This document shows, piece after piece, positions 5,518-10,910 of a stretch of DNA of 10,910 bases. Position numbers and translations under genes: made by a program. The number at the start of each line of letters is the position of its first letter. Position 1 is the stretch's first letter. This stretch comes from JAZLIL01 sp045617405 (GTDB lineage: Bacteria; Bacillota; Clostridia; Lachnospirales; Lachnospiraceae). The stretch is taken from contig JAZLIL010000156.1 in the NCBI GenBank assembly GCA_045617405.1, positions 1-10,910 of the forward strand, written 5' to 3'. Below the pieces are notes generated by a model. The model did no database searches. It was not told the origin of the DNA and saw only the letters and a list, made by a program, of their open reading frames with translations.

Positions 5518-7263
5518 ATGTCAGATATTAATTTAAAGATTAACGGCATCGCCGTAACGGCACCTGCCGGCTCCTCGATTCTCGAGGCAGCTAAGCTTGC
5601 CGGTATTGATATCCCCACACTTTGTTTCCTTAAGGATATCAACGAAATCGGAGCATGCAGAATTTGTGTAGTAGAAGTTAAGGGTGCAAGAAGCCTCGTT
5701 GCTTCATGCGTTTATCCCGTAAGTGAAGGCATGGAAGTCTGGACAAACACTCCCAAGGTTCTTGAGTCCAGAAAGAAGACTCTTCAGCTCATGCTTTCAA
5801 ACCATGACAGAAGATGTACAACATGTGTAAGAAGCGGTGACTGTGAGCTTCAGAAGCTATGCCGTGACCTCGGTGTAGCAGATGAGGCAAAGTATGACGG
5901 ATTCCGTTATGACTATCCCATTGATGATTCCGCAGCACACATGTACAGAGACAATAACAAGTGTATCCTTTGCCGCCGCTGTGTTGCAGTATGTTCCAAG
6001 ACTCAGGGCATCGGCGTTATCGGTTCAAACGAGCGTGGTTTCAAGACAAACATCACATCAGCATTCGAGATGGATCTTGCCGACACAAGCTGCGTAAGCT
6101 GCGGTCAGTGTATCGCTGTTTGTCCCACCGGTGCTATTGCTGAAAAGGATTTCACGACAGATGTACTTAATGCCATTGCAGATCCCGAGAAGTATGTTGT
6201 TGTTCAGACTGCTCCCGCAGTTCGTGCAGGTCTCGGTGAGGCATTCGGATATCCCATGGGTACCAACGTTGAAGGTCAGATGGTTGCAGCTCTTCGCCGC
6301 ATCGGCTTCGACAAGGTATTCGATACAAACTTCTCGGCAGACCTTACCATCATGGAAGAGGCTACTGAGTTCATTGACAGAGTAAAGAATGGCGGTAAGC
6401 TCCCTCTGATTACATCATGTTCACCCGGATGGATCAAGTACTGTGAGCACTACTTCCCTGACATGATCGACAACCTTTCATCCTGCAAGTCACCTCAGCA
6501 GATGTTTGGTGCCATCACAAAGACCTACTTCGCACAGAAGATGAATCTTGATCCCAAGAACATCGTTGTTGTCAGCGTAATGCCTTGTACAGCAAAGAAG
6601 TTCGAAATCGGAAGAGATGATCAGAGCGCAGCAGGTGTACCCGATGTTGATATTGCACTCACAACACGTGAACTTGTAAGACTCATCAACCGTGTAGGCA
6701 TCAACTTCAGAGAGCTTCCTGAGGAGAAGTTTGACGATCCGCTTGGCCGTTCAACGGGCGCAGCAGTTATCTTCGGCGCAACGGGCGGTGTTATGGAGGC
6801 GGCTCTTCGTACAGCTTACTTCATGCTTACAGGCGACAATGCCGGTCCCATTGATTTCGAAGCAGTCCGTGGCGTTGAAGGCATCAAGACAGCTACAGTT
6901 CCCGTAGCAGGTATCGATGTCAGAATCGCAGTGTGCTCAGGACTTGCAAACGCAAAGACCCTTCTTAAGAAGGTTGAGAGCGGTGAGGAGTTCTATCACT
7001 TCATCGAGATTATGGCTTGCCCCGGCGGTTGTGTAAATGGTGGCGGACAGCCTCAGGTTCCCGCTTCCTTCCGTAACTTCAACGACATCAGAGCACTTCG
7101 CGCGAAGGCGCTTTACAGCTCGGATGCCGCAAACACACTTCGTAAGTCACATGATAACCCCGACATCAAGAAGCTCTACGACGAGTTCCTTGAGAAGCCC
7201 GGTAGTCACAAGGCTCACGAAATCCTTCACACCACTTACGTTAAGAGGGGATTGTACAAGTAA
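5518..7263 (+). CDS. hndD: Catalytic [FeFe]-hydrogenase subunit (HndD/HydA)
   Basis: This 581-residue cytoplasmic enzyme interconverts H2 with protons and electrons. Domains are: plant-type [2Fe-2S] (C36, C47, C50, C64); His-ligated [4Fe-4S] (H96, C100, C103, C109); 2x[4Fe-4S] (C149, C152, C155, C159; C192, C195, C198, C202); the H-cluster domain; and the C-terminal small-subunit region ending His-Glu-Ile-Leu-His. H-cluster motifs are Thr-Ser-Cys-Ser-Pro-Gly-Trp (C301, S302), Met-Pro-Cys-x-x-Lys-Lys-x-Glu (C357) and Glu-x-Met-Ala-Cys-Pro-Gly-Gly-Cys-x-x-Gly-Gly-Gly (C501, C505). The first motif has Ser where the Clostridium pasteurianum enzyme has the second of two Cys; spacing to C357 and C501 matches that enzyme. 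A CGGAGGG ribosome site sits 5 bases before the ATG. The protein works with the NuoE-, HndB- and NuoF-like subunits. No maturation genes (hydE, hydF, hydG) are in the window. Confidence 0.97.
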   Translation: MSDINLKINGIAVTAPAGSSILEAAKLAGIDIPTLCFLKDINEIGACRICVVEVKGARSLVASCVYPVSEGMEVWTNTPKVLESRKKTLQLMLSNHDRRCTTCVRSGDCELQKLCRDLGVADEAKYDGFRYDYPIDDSAAHMYRDNNKCILCRRCVAVCSKTQGIGVIGSNERGFKTNITSAFEMDLADTSCVSCGQCIAVCPTGAIAEKDFTTDVLNAIADPEKYVVVQTAPAVRAGLGEAFGYPMGTNVEGQMVAALRRIGFDKVFDTNFSADLTIMEEATEFIDRVKNGGKLPLITSCSPGWIKYCEHYFPDMIDNLSSCKSPQQMFGAITKTYFAQKMNLDPKNIVVVSVMPCTAKKFEIGRDDQSAAGVPDVDIALTTRELVRLINRVGINFRELPEEKFDDPLGRSTGAAVIFGATGGVMEAALRTAYFMLTGDNAGPIDFEAVRGVEGIKTATVPVAGIDVRIAVCSGLANAKTLLKKVESGEEFYHFIEIMACPGGCVNGGGQPQVPASFRNFNDIRALRAKALYSSDAANTLRKSHDNPDIKKLYDEFLEKPGSHKAHEILHTTYVKRGLYK

Positions 7264-7284
7264 GTCTCCCCCGAAACGTATATC

Positions 7285-7290
7285 AGAGGA
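7285..7290 (+). promoter_or_regulatory. Ribosome binding site for the first DRTGG-like gene
   Basis: AGAGGA lies 10 bases before the ATG at 7301 but only one base before an in-frame ATG at 7292, so 7301 is the better start. The alternative would add three residues. Confidence 0.5.
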
Positions 7291-7300
7291 TATGGAGAGT

Positions 7301-7651
7301 ATGACTTGTATCACCATTGGTGAGATTAAAGAAATTCTTGATGCAAATGTACTGTGTGGCGAGGACCTCCTCGCCTTCACAGTGCATCTTGCATATGGAT
7401 CGGACATGATGAGTGAGGTGCTCGCGTTCGTCAAGGACACGGCTGTACTTCTGACGGGACTTTGTAATCCCCAGGTAATCAGAACGGCTGAGATGCTTGA
7501 CATTCAGTGCATCGTTTTCGTGCGCGGAAAAGTTCCGGACGAAGAGATGATTAACATGGCGAAGGTGCGTCACATCTGTCTCATGACAACAGAACACAAG
7601 ATGCTCAATTCGTGCGGCATGCTCTATGCGCACGGACTCAGGAGCATTTGA
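7301..7651 (+). CDS. DRTGG-domain-like protein, first copy
   Basis: This 116-residue soluble protein matches the small stand-alone DRTGG-domain proteins found beside clostridial hydrogenase genes. Recognisable family features are a start like Ile-x-x-Ile-Leu-Asp-Ala-x-Val-Leu-Cys-Gly-Glu-Asp, then Gly-Ser-Asp-Met-Met-Ser-Glu-Val-Leu-Ala-Phe-Val, Leu-Leu-Thr-Gly-Leu-Cys-Asn-Pro-Gln-Val and Cys-Ile-Val-Phe-Val-Arg-Gly-Lys. The Asp-Arg-Thr-Gly-Gly signature itself is not present. The domain is also attached to phosphotransacetylases and CBS proteins in other bacteria, where a regulatory or ligand-binding role is assumed. The gene begins 37 bases after the catalytic hydrogenase gene and precedes the RsbW-like gene. 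A longer frame reaching back to 7037 overlaps hndD and is rejected. It shares Ser-Asp-Met, Cys-Asn-Pro and Cys-Ile-Val-Phe with the product of the gene at 10512. The function is unknown; a regulatory role is inferred from context. Confidence 0.8.
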   Translation: MTCITIGEIKEILDANVLCGEDLLAFTVHLAYGSDMMSEVLAFVKDTAVLLTGLCNPQVIRTAEMLDIQCIVFVRGKVPDEEMINMAKVRHICLMTTEHKMLNSCGMLYAHGLRSI

Positions 7652-7663
7652 AAGCGGCAGGCG

Positions 7664-7675
7664 GCAGACGTCTGC
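7664..7675. repeat. Perfect 12-bp palindrome between the DRTGG-like and RsbW-like genes
   Basis: GCAGACGTCTGC is its own reverse complement and is followed by TCTTTT. It could be a dimeric protein-binding site or, with the T-run, the stem of a weak terminator. The lack of a loop makes a stable hairpin less favourable, since the central bases would have to be unpaired. Confidence 0.5.
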
Positions 7676-7697
7676 TCTTTTAGTTCTTCCGGTTTTA

Positions 7698-7715
7698 ATA
7701 TGAAAAGATTCAAGG
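7698..7715 (+). repeat. Leader repeat, copy 2 (before the RsbW-like gene)
   Basis: ATATGAAAAGATTCAAGG matches the copy at 3233-3250 in 17 of 18 bases and again ends in the ribosome site of the following gene (AAGGTGG). Confidence 0.55.
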
Positions 7716-7727
7716 TGGATTATTGTT

Positions 7728-8150
7728 ATGTCAGATAAGATCAGGATCAGTTATGATGTGGAAGCTGACAATTTTTCGAATGCTGGTGAAGCTTCCAGCG
7801 ATCTCAAGAACAGGCTTATGCAGATGGGCGTTGATCCCCGCGCAATAAGAAAGGTTGCCATTGCCATGTACGAAGGCGAGATCAACATGGTCATCCATGC
7901 TGACGGAGGCAGGATAGATGTGGAGATTTCACCGAATGACATTCTGATGATACTTAAGGATACGGGTCCCGGGATTCCGGACATCGAAAAGGCAATGGAA
8001 CCCGGCTATTCTACAGCATCAGCCGAGGTAAGGGATCTTGGCTTCGGAGCGGGACTCGGTCTATCAAATATGAAAAGCTCCTCGGATGAGATGAAGATCG
8101 ATACCGAGGTTGGGGTCGGAACTACAGTAACCATGAAGGTGTATATGTAA
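7728..8150 (+). CDS. RsbW/SpoIIAB-like ATP-binding protein (putative serine kinase or anti-sigma-type regulator)
   Basis: This 140-residue soluble protein has one GHKL ATPase domain of the RsbW/SpoIIAB size class. It has the N-box E49-x3-N53, matching the Glu/Asn pair that serves as catalytic base and Mg ligand in SpoIIAB; a G1 box Asp-Thr-Gly-Pro-Gly (78-82); a G2 box Gly-Phe-Gly-Ala-Gly-Leu-Gly-Leu (105-112); and a final Gly-x-Gly-Thr-Thr. These residues suggest a working ATPase and possibly a protein serine kinase. The usual partners of such proteins (a STAS anti-anti-sigma factor, a sigma factor or a PP2C phosphatase) are not in the window. AAGGTGG precedes the ATG. It sits between a DRTGG-like gene and the sensory hydrogenase-like gene, which places it in a probable signalling unit. 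Its target is unknown. Confidence 0.85.
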   Translation: MSDKIRISYDVEADNFSNAGEASSDLKNRLMQMGVDPRAIRKVAIAMYEGEINMVIHADGGRIDVEISPNDILMILKDTGPGIPDIEKAMEPGYSTASAEVRDLGFGAGLGLSNMKSSSDEMKIDTEVGVGTTVTMKVYM

Positions 8151-8200
8151 AAAGCATCAGACCGTCACGCGGCGTATGCAGCGGACATGTTTTTTCGGCA

Positions 8201-8208
8201 GGAGAGGT
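8201..8208 (+). promoter_or_regulatory. Ribosome binding site that sets the HydS-like start
   Basis: GGAGAGGT ends 5 bases before the ATG at 8214. An earlier in-frame ATG at 8187 has no comparable site and would place this sequence within the gene. Confidence 0.65.
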
Positions 8209-8213
8209 GTCTT

Positions 8214-9527
8214 ATGATGGATAGTTTTGATCAGAGCAAATTTGAGAATGCTGTTGCCCTTGAAGCAGATAAGTGCAAGGGCTGCATCAATTGCATCAAG
8301 CGATGCCCTACGAGCGCAATCCGCGTCCGTAACGGAAAGGCGGTAATCACAAAGGAGTTTTGCATCGATTGCGGAGAGTGTATCCGCATCTGCCCGAACC
8401 ATGCCAAGAAGGCTACCTATGACAGTCTCGGAAACATGGCCAAGTACAAGTACAAGGTTGCCCTTCCGGCACCCGCACTCTACGGCCAGTTCCGGAACAT
8501 TGAAGATTTGAATGCCATTCCCACAGCATTAAAGCTGATGGGGTTTGATTATATCTATGACGTTGCCCAGGCGGCTGAGGCCATTTCTGCGGCAACAAGA
8601 AAGTACGTGTCGGAGCACACCGAGCAGTGGCCGATTATTTCTACTGCCTGCCCGTCGGTTGTTAAGCTTGTCCGTGTACGTTTTCCCAATCTGATTGACC
8701 ATTTGCTTCCGCTTGTTGCACCTGTCGAGCTTGCAGCAAGAATCGCCCGCAAGAATGCTATGGATATGACAGGCTTCCGTTCAAGAGACATCGGTATTTT
8801 CTTTATATCACCGTGCCCCGCAAAGGTGTCTGCCTGCAGAAATCCGATTACAACGGACCATTGCGATGTCGATGAGATTGTTGGAATCGAGAAGGTCTAC
8901 CCGCTTATGTTAAAATACATGAAGGAGGCGGCACAGAACCCCGAGAACATGGTGAAGTTCAGCTCGCTCGGCCTTAACTGGGGAAGAATCGGCGGTGAAT
9001 CCGAGGGCCTTTTGAACTACGAAACGCTTGCAGCGGATGGCATTGAGAATTGCCTGCGTGTTCTTGAAGCTATTGATAACAGAGTATTTTCGGCAAAGAT
9101 TGCCTTTGTCGAGCTGAATGCCTGCAGCGCAGGCTGCGTCGGAGGTGCGATGACCGTCGAGAATCCTTACCTTGCGAAGACAAGACTTCTCAGGATGGGC
9201 CGCGTTCTCTTAAATGACTACGATTTTGACAAGAGCGCACCGATTACGGAAATAACGGAAGAGGATCTCTATCAGACGAAGAAGCTCGAGTATGAGGCTG
9301 TCTTCTCGCTCGGAGAGGACATCCGCGATAACATTCAGAAGATGAGTCTTCTCGAAGAGGTTCTTGAAGAGCTTCCCGGTATCGACTGCGGATCCTGCGG
9401 TGCTCCTACCTGCCGTGCTCTTGCGGAGGACATCGTCCGCGGAAAGGCAAAGGAGAGCGACTGTATCCAGATTCTGCGTGAGTACATTCACAGACTCTCC
9501 GGCGAAATAAAGAAGATTGACAGATAG
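8214..9527 (+). CDS. hydS: Sensory [FeFe]-hydrogenase-like protein (HydS-like, group D style)
   Basis: This 437-residue soluble protein is a shortened [FeFe]-hydrogenase relative. It has an N-terminal 2x[4Fe-4S] domain (C21, C24, C27, C31; C50, C53, C56, C60), an H-cluster-type domain and a C-terminal four-Cys Fe-S motif (C392, C395, C400, C417). The four cubane-ligand cysteines are kept: C146 in Thr-Ala-Cys-Pro-Ser, C201 in Ser-Pro-Cys-Pro-Ala-Lys, and C304/C308 in Asn-Ala-Cys-Ser-Ala-Gly-Cys. The proton-transfer Cys is replaced by Ala145, and Met is replaced by Ser199 in the second motif and by Asn302 in the third. These changes are typical of sensory hydrogenases, which bind H2 but turn over slowly. 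No PAS domain follows, unlike Thermotoga HydS, so it is closer to group D. It probably signals H2 or redox state to the neighbouring RsbW-like or PHP proteins; the partners are inferred. An alternative is an electron-transfer protein without an H-cluster. Confidence 0.86.
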   Translation: MMDSFDQSKFENAVALEADKCKGCINCIKRCPTSAIRVRNGKAVITKEFCIDCGECIRICPNHAKKATYDSLGNMAKYKYKVALPAPALYGQFRNIEDLNAIPTALKLMGFDYIYDVAQAAEAISAATRKYVSEHTEQWPIISTACPSVVKLVRVRFPNLIDHLLPLVAPVELAARIARKNAMDMTGFRSRDIGIFFISPCPAKVSACRNPITTDHCDVDEIVGIEKVYPLMLKYMKEAAQNPENMVKFSSLGLNWGRIGGESEGLLNYETLAADGIENCLRVLEAIDNRVFSAKIAFVELNACSAGCVGGAMTVENPYLAKTRLLRMGRVLLNDYDFDKSAPITEITEEDLYQTKKLEYEAVFSLGEDIRDNIQKMSLLEEVLEELPGIDCGSCGAPTCRALAEDIVRGKAKESDCIQILREYIHRLSGEIKKIDR

Positions 9528-9566
9528 TCAGGCACCCGGAAACCCGGTCTGCCGCATCAGAATAGC

Positions 9567-9572
9567 GAAGGA
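9567..9572 (+). promoter_or_regulatory. Ribosome binding site that sets the PHP gene start (GTG)
   Basis: GAAGGA is 7 bases before the GTG at 9580. This start puts the first metal-binding His eight residues from the N-terminus, as is usual for PHP proteins. The TTG at 9517, which overlaps the previous gene, has no such support. Confidence 0.65.
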
Positions 9573-9579
9573 TTTGAAA

Positions 9580-10308
9580 GTGGACCTTAAGTACGATTTT
9601 CACATTCATTCATGCCTTTCGGCATGCGGAGACGACGACATGACGCCCGGCAATATTGCCGGGCTTGCTTCGTTGCTGGGAATTGACGTGATTGCGCTTA
9701 CAGACCACAATTCATGCCGCAACTGCCCTTCAATCATGGCGCAGGCGAAGCAGTTCGACCTTCTTGTAATTCCCGGTATGGAGCTGACAACGAGCGAGGA
9801 GGTTCACGTTGTCCTTCTCTTTGATTCTCTCGAACATGCCCTTGCCTGTGATTCCTATGTTTATGAACATCTTCAGAAGATTACTAACCGTCCCGACATT
9901 TTCGGAAACCAGTTTATCATGGACGAAAGCGACGAGGTCTGCGGCACTGAGCCGAATCTTCTTTCAAACGCAACAGACATCTCGTTTGACAAAGTCGGTG
10001 CGCTCAGTGAACGTTTCAGCGCCGTAATGATTCCGGCCCACATCGAAAAGGACGGCTCGGGTCTTCTCGGGAATCTCGGTTTTATTCCTTCGGATTCTAC
10101 GTTTACCTGTGCCGAAGTAAAGAATCTTTCGAAGCTCCCCGAGCTTCTTACACTTCATCCGTACCTTGACCGCTGCCGCATTATCTCCGACAGCGATGCG
10201 CATCACCCGGAAGGGCTTCCGGTCGCACCGTGTACCATCAGCGTCCGCGAGCGAACGGCCGCAGCCGTTCTTGAAGCACTTGCAGGAGGGAAGTTCCCGG
10301 GTAAGTGA
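9580..10308 (+). CDS. PHP-domain metal-dependent phosphoesterase-like protein
   Basis: This 242-residue soluble protein has the polymerase-and-histidinol-phosphatase fold. Visible metal-site motifs are H8-x-H10 (Asp-Phe-His-Ile-His-Ser), Asp18 in Cys-Gly-Asp-Asp-Asp-Met, T41-D42-H43-N44, E68 (Gly-Met-Glu), H154 (Pro-Ala-His-Ile-Glu) and D206-x-H208. The set looks complete, so a trinuclear hydrolase site is likely. PHP proteins of this size include YciV/TrpH-type nucleotide phosphatases, but the substrate cannot be read from the sequence. Extra cysteines lie near the metal motifs (C12, C16, C46, C49), a pattern I have seen in PHP proteins next to hydrogenase genes. The GTG start is set by GAAGGA; the gene begins 52 bases after the HydS-like stop. 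Its repeated company with HydS- and DRTGG-like genes suggests a signalling or nucleotide-turnover role, which is inference. Confidence 0.85.
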   Translation: MDLKYDFHIHSCLSACGDDDMTPGNIAGLASLLGIDVIALTDHNSCRNCPSIMAQAKQFDLLVIPGMELTTSEEVHVVLLFDSLEHALACDSYVYEHLQKITNRPDIFGNQFIMDESDEVCGTEPNLLSNATDISFDKVGALSERFSAVMIPAHIEKDGSGLLGNLGFIPSDSTFTCAEVKNLSKLPELLTLHPYLDRCRIISDSDAHHPEGLPVAPCTISVRERTAAAVLEALAGGKFPGK

Positions 10309-10480
10309 GAAAGCATGTAAAGGCTGCATCGTAAAAATCCGGCGAAAAGCAGTATGAGAAAGCGCGTAATGGCTGCATAGTGACAATCGGGCGAAAGCAG
10401 TATGAGAGAGCATGTAAAGGCTGCATCGTGAAAATCCGGCGAAAAGCAGTATGAGAAGCCGGCAAAGGCTAATTAGCCGG
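10307..10480 (+). repeat. Tandem repeat: three 49-nt units plus a truncated fourth
   Basis: Units run 10307-10355 (49 nt), 10356-10403 (48 nt) and 10404-10452 (49 nt). Each begins GAGA(A/G)AGC and ends AAAGCAGTAT. Units 1 and 3 differ at only 2 of 49 positions; unit 2 is more diverged and one base shorter. A partial fourth unit starting GAGAAGC at 10453 runs into the palindrome GGCTAATTAGCC (10467-10478). The array starts within the stop codon of the PHP gene and ends just before the ribosome site of the last gene. The 49-nt period is not a multiple of three, so it does not encode a repeated peptide. CTGC and GCAG within each unit could form a small stem. Confidence 0.85.
10467..10478. repeat. 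Perfect 12-bp palindrome at the end of the tandem array
   Basis: GGCTAATTAGCC is its own reverse complement, and an outer GCCGG (10458-10462) before it recurs as GCCGG at 10476-10480. It lies about 20 bases before the AGGAGG of the last gene. It is a possible regulator-binding site. Confidence 0.45.
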
Positions 10481-10497
10481 AATCTGAAATAAATCAC

Positions 10498-10504
10498 AGG
10501 AGGA
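10498..10504 (+). promoter_or_regulatory. Ribosome binding site that sets the GTG start of the last gene
   Basis: AGGAGGA lies 7 bases before the GTG at 10512, strongly supporting this non-ATG start. Confidence 0.8.
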
Positions 10505-10511
10505 AAGCAAG

Positions 10512-10850
10512 GTGACACTTGGTGAGTTTTTAAGGGAAAAGAAGCATGAAGATATGTTATTACTAAACATGGGGGACAAGCTTGATACAGAGCTTACGAA
10601 TGTTTTTACGTCCGATATGCTCAGCTTTGTCATGGCAAACGGCCAGGCGGGAGCAATCTGGGTAACAGTCATGTGCAACCCGAATTCGATTGCCGTAGCG
10701 ATGCTTGCCGACATGCCGTGCATCGTTTTTGCAGGAGACATCAACGTTGATTCCGATACGCTCAGAAAGGCTCAGGATCAGGGAATTACGGTGCTTTTGA
10801 GCAAGGAACCGGTGTTTGAAACCGCAATGAAGCTTTATAAGAAGCTCTGA
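10512..10850 (+). CDS. DRTGG-domain-like protein, second copy
   Basis: This 112-residue soluble protein is a diverged relative of the product of the gene at 7301. Shared features include Ser-Asp-Met-(Leu/Met)-Ser, Cys-Asn-Pro-x-x-(Ile) and Asp-x-x-Cys-Ile-Val-Phe, followed by a matching Ala-(Lys/Gln) helix and a short strand. The Asp-Arg-Thr-Gly-Gly signature is absent. The GTG start is supported by AGGAGGA. The gene follows the tandem repeat after the PHP gene and is the last gene in the window; the remaining 60 bases show no gene. Family members of this kind are often annotated only as DRTGG-domain or hypothetical protein near hydrogenase genes. A regulatory ligand-binding role is inferred from the family and the company it keeps; the ligand is unknown. 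It may be expressed separately because of the 200-base gap before it. Confidence 0.75.
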   Translation: MTLGEFLREKKHEDMLLLNMGDKLDTELTNVFTSDMLSFVMANGQAGAIWVTVMCNPNSIAVAMLADMPCIVFAGDINVDSDTLRKAQDQGITVLLSKEPVFETAMKLYKKL

Positions 10851-10910
10851 GCTGCGAAGCTTTCCGGAACGTCCGATCGTGGCGTATAACCCCTTGCAAT
10901 TACAAATTCA

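Noticed and set aside
7037..7300. Extended N-terminus of the first DRTGG-like gene
   Set aside because: It would overlap over 200 bases of the hydrogenase catalytic gene, and its translation is Ser/Arg/Thr-rich shadow sequence. The family N-terminus begins at 7301.
8156..8180. Hairpin between the RsbW-like and HydS-like genes
   Set aside because: The pairing is only 3 to 4 bases per segment with mismatches, which is no better than chance.
9517..9579. Longer PHP start at TTG overlapping the HydS-like gene
   Set aside because: There is no ribosome site for it, and the extra 21 residues do not fit the short N-terminus usual before the first HxH of PHP proteins. GTG at 9580 has GAAGGA at good spacing.
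10307..10452. CRISPR array
   Set aside because: The units are contiguous with no unique spacers and no cas genes are present. This is a plain tandem repeat.
9964..10518. Minus-strand open frame covering the tandem repeat and the PHP gene's 3' half
   Set aside because: It runs against all neighbours, overlaps the clear PHP coding region, and the 49-nt period shifts frame between units, so the repeat is not protein-coding.

Overview
The window looks like a chromosomal segment from an anaerobic, fermentative Firmicute, most likely a Clostridia/Lachnospiraceae-type bacterium. The evidence is the low-to-moderate GC, strong AGGAGG ribosome sites, a multi-subunit [FeFe]-hydrogenase of the NADH/ferredoxin-linked type, and several small protein families (DUF1294-like, DUF4867-like, DRTGG-like) that I associate with that group. 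The organism call is inference; no rRNA or species marker is present.

Left end (1-1373). The 3' end of a class A penicillin-binding protein gene is followed by a small DUF1294-type membrane protein gene. A DUF4867/cupin-like gene on the minus strand converges on it, with only one base between the two stop codons. A roughly 720-base spacer (1374-2092) follows. It holds a minus-strand promoter plus 5' leader hairpin for the DUF4867 gene, about 450 bases with hairpins but no credible gene, and a good plus-strand promoter with an adjacent dyad that drives the hydrogenase locus.

Hydrogenase locus (2093-7263). The gene order is NuoE-like (hndA/hydC), a stand-alone GHKL ATPase, a small thioredoxin-fold ferredoxin-like protein (hndB), a NuoF-like flavoprotein with extra Fe-S domains (hndC/hydB), and the catalytic [FeFe]-hydrogenase subunit (hndD/hydA). 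Apart from the ATPase, this is the HndABCD/HydABC architecture. Such enzymes couple H2 to NAD(P)H and, in many cases, reduced ferredoxin (electron bifurcation/confurcation).

Accessory sensory block (7301-10850). Co-directional genes follow for a DRTGG-like protein, an RsbW/SpoIIAB-like ATP-binding protein with kinase-type residues, a second [FeFe]-hydrogenase-like protein with features of a sensory hydrogenase (HydS-like, group D style, no PAS domain), a PHP-family metal-dependent hydrolase, a three-copy 49-nt tandem repeat, and a second DRTGG-like protein. No PP2C/SpoIIE phosphatase, anti-anti-sigma factor or sigma factor is visible, so the output of the presumed signalling chain is not in the window.

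The best candidate for an incompletely described system is this accessory block: a hydrogenase-like sensor, two GHKL ATPases, two diverged DRTGG-like modules and a PHP hydrolase travelling with a bifurcating-type hydrogenase. It may sense H2 or redox state and tune hydrogenase or fermentation genes. Other points of note are the hairpins in the gaps upstream of hndB and hndC, an 18-nt leader repeated in front of two genes 4.5 kb apart, a Ser in the first H-cluster motif of the catalytic subunit, and the tandem repeat before the last gene.
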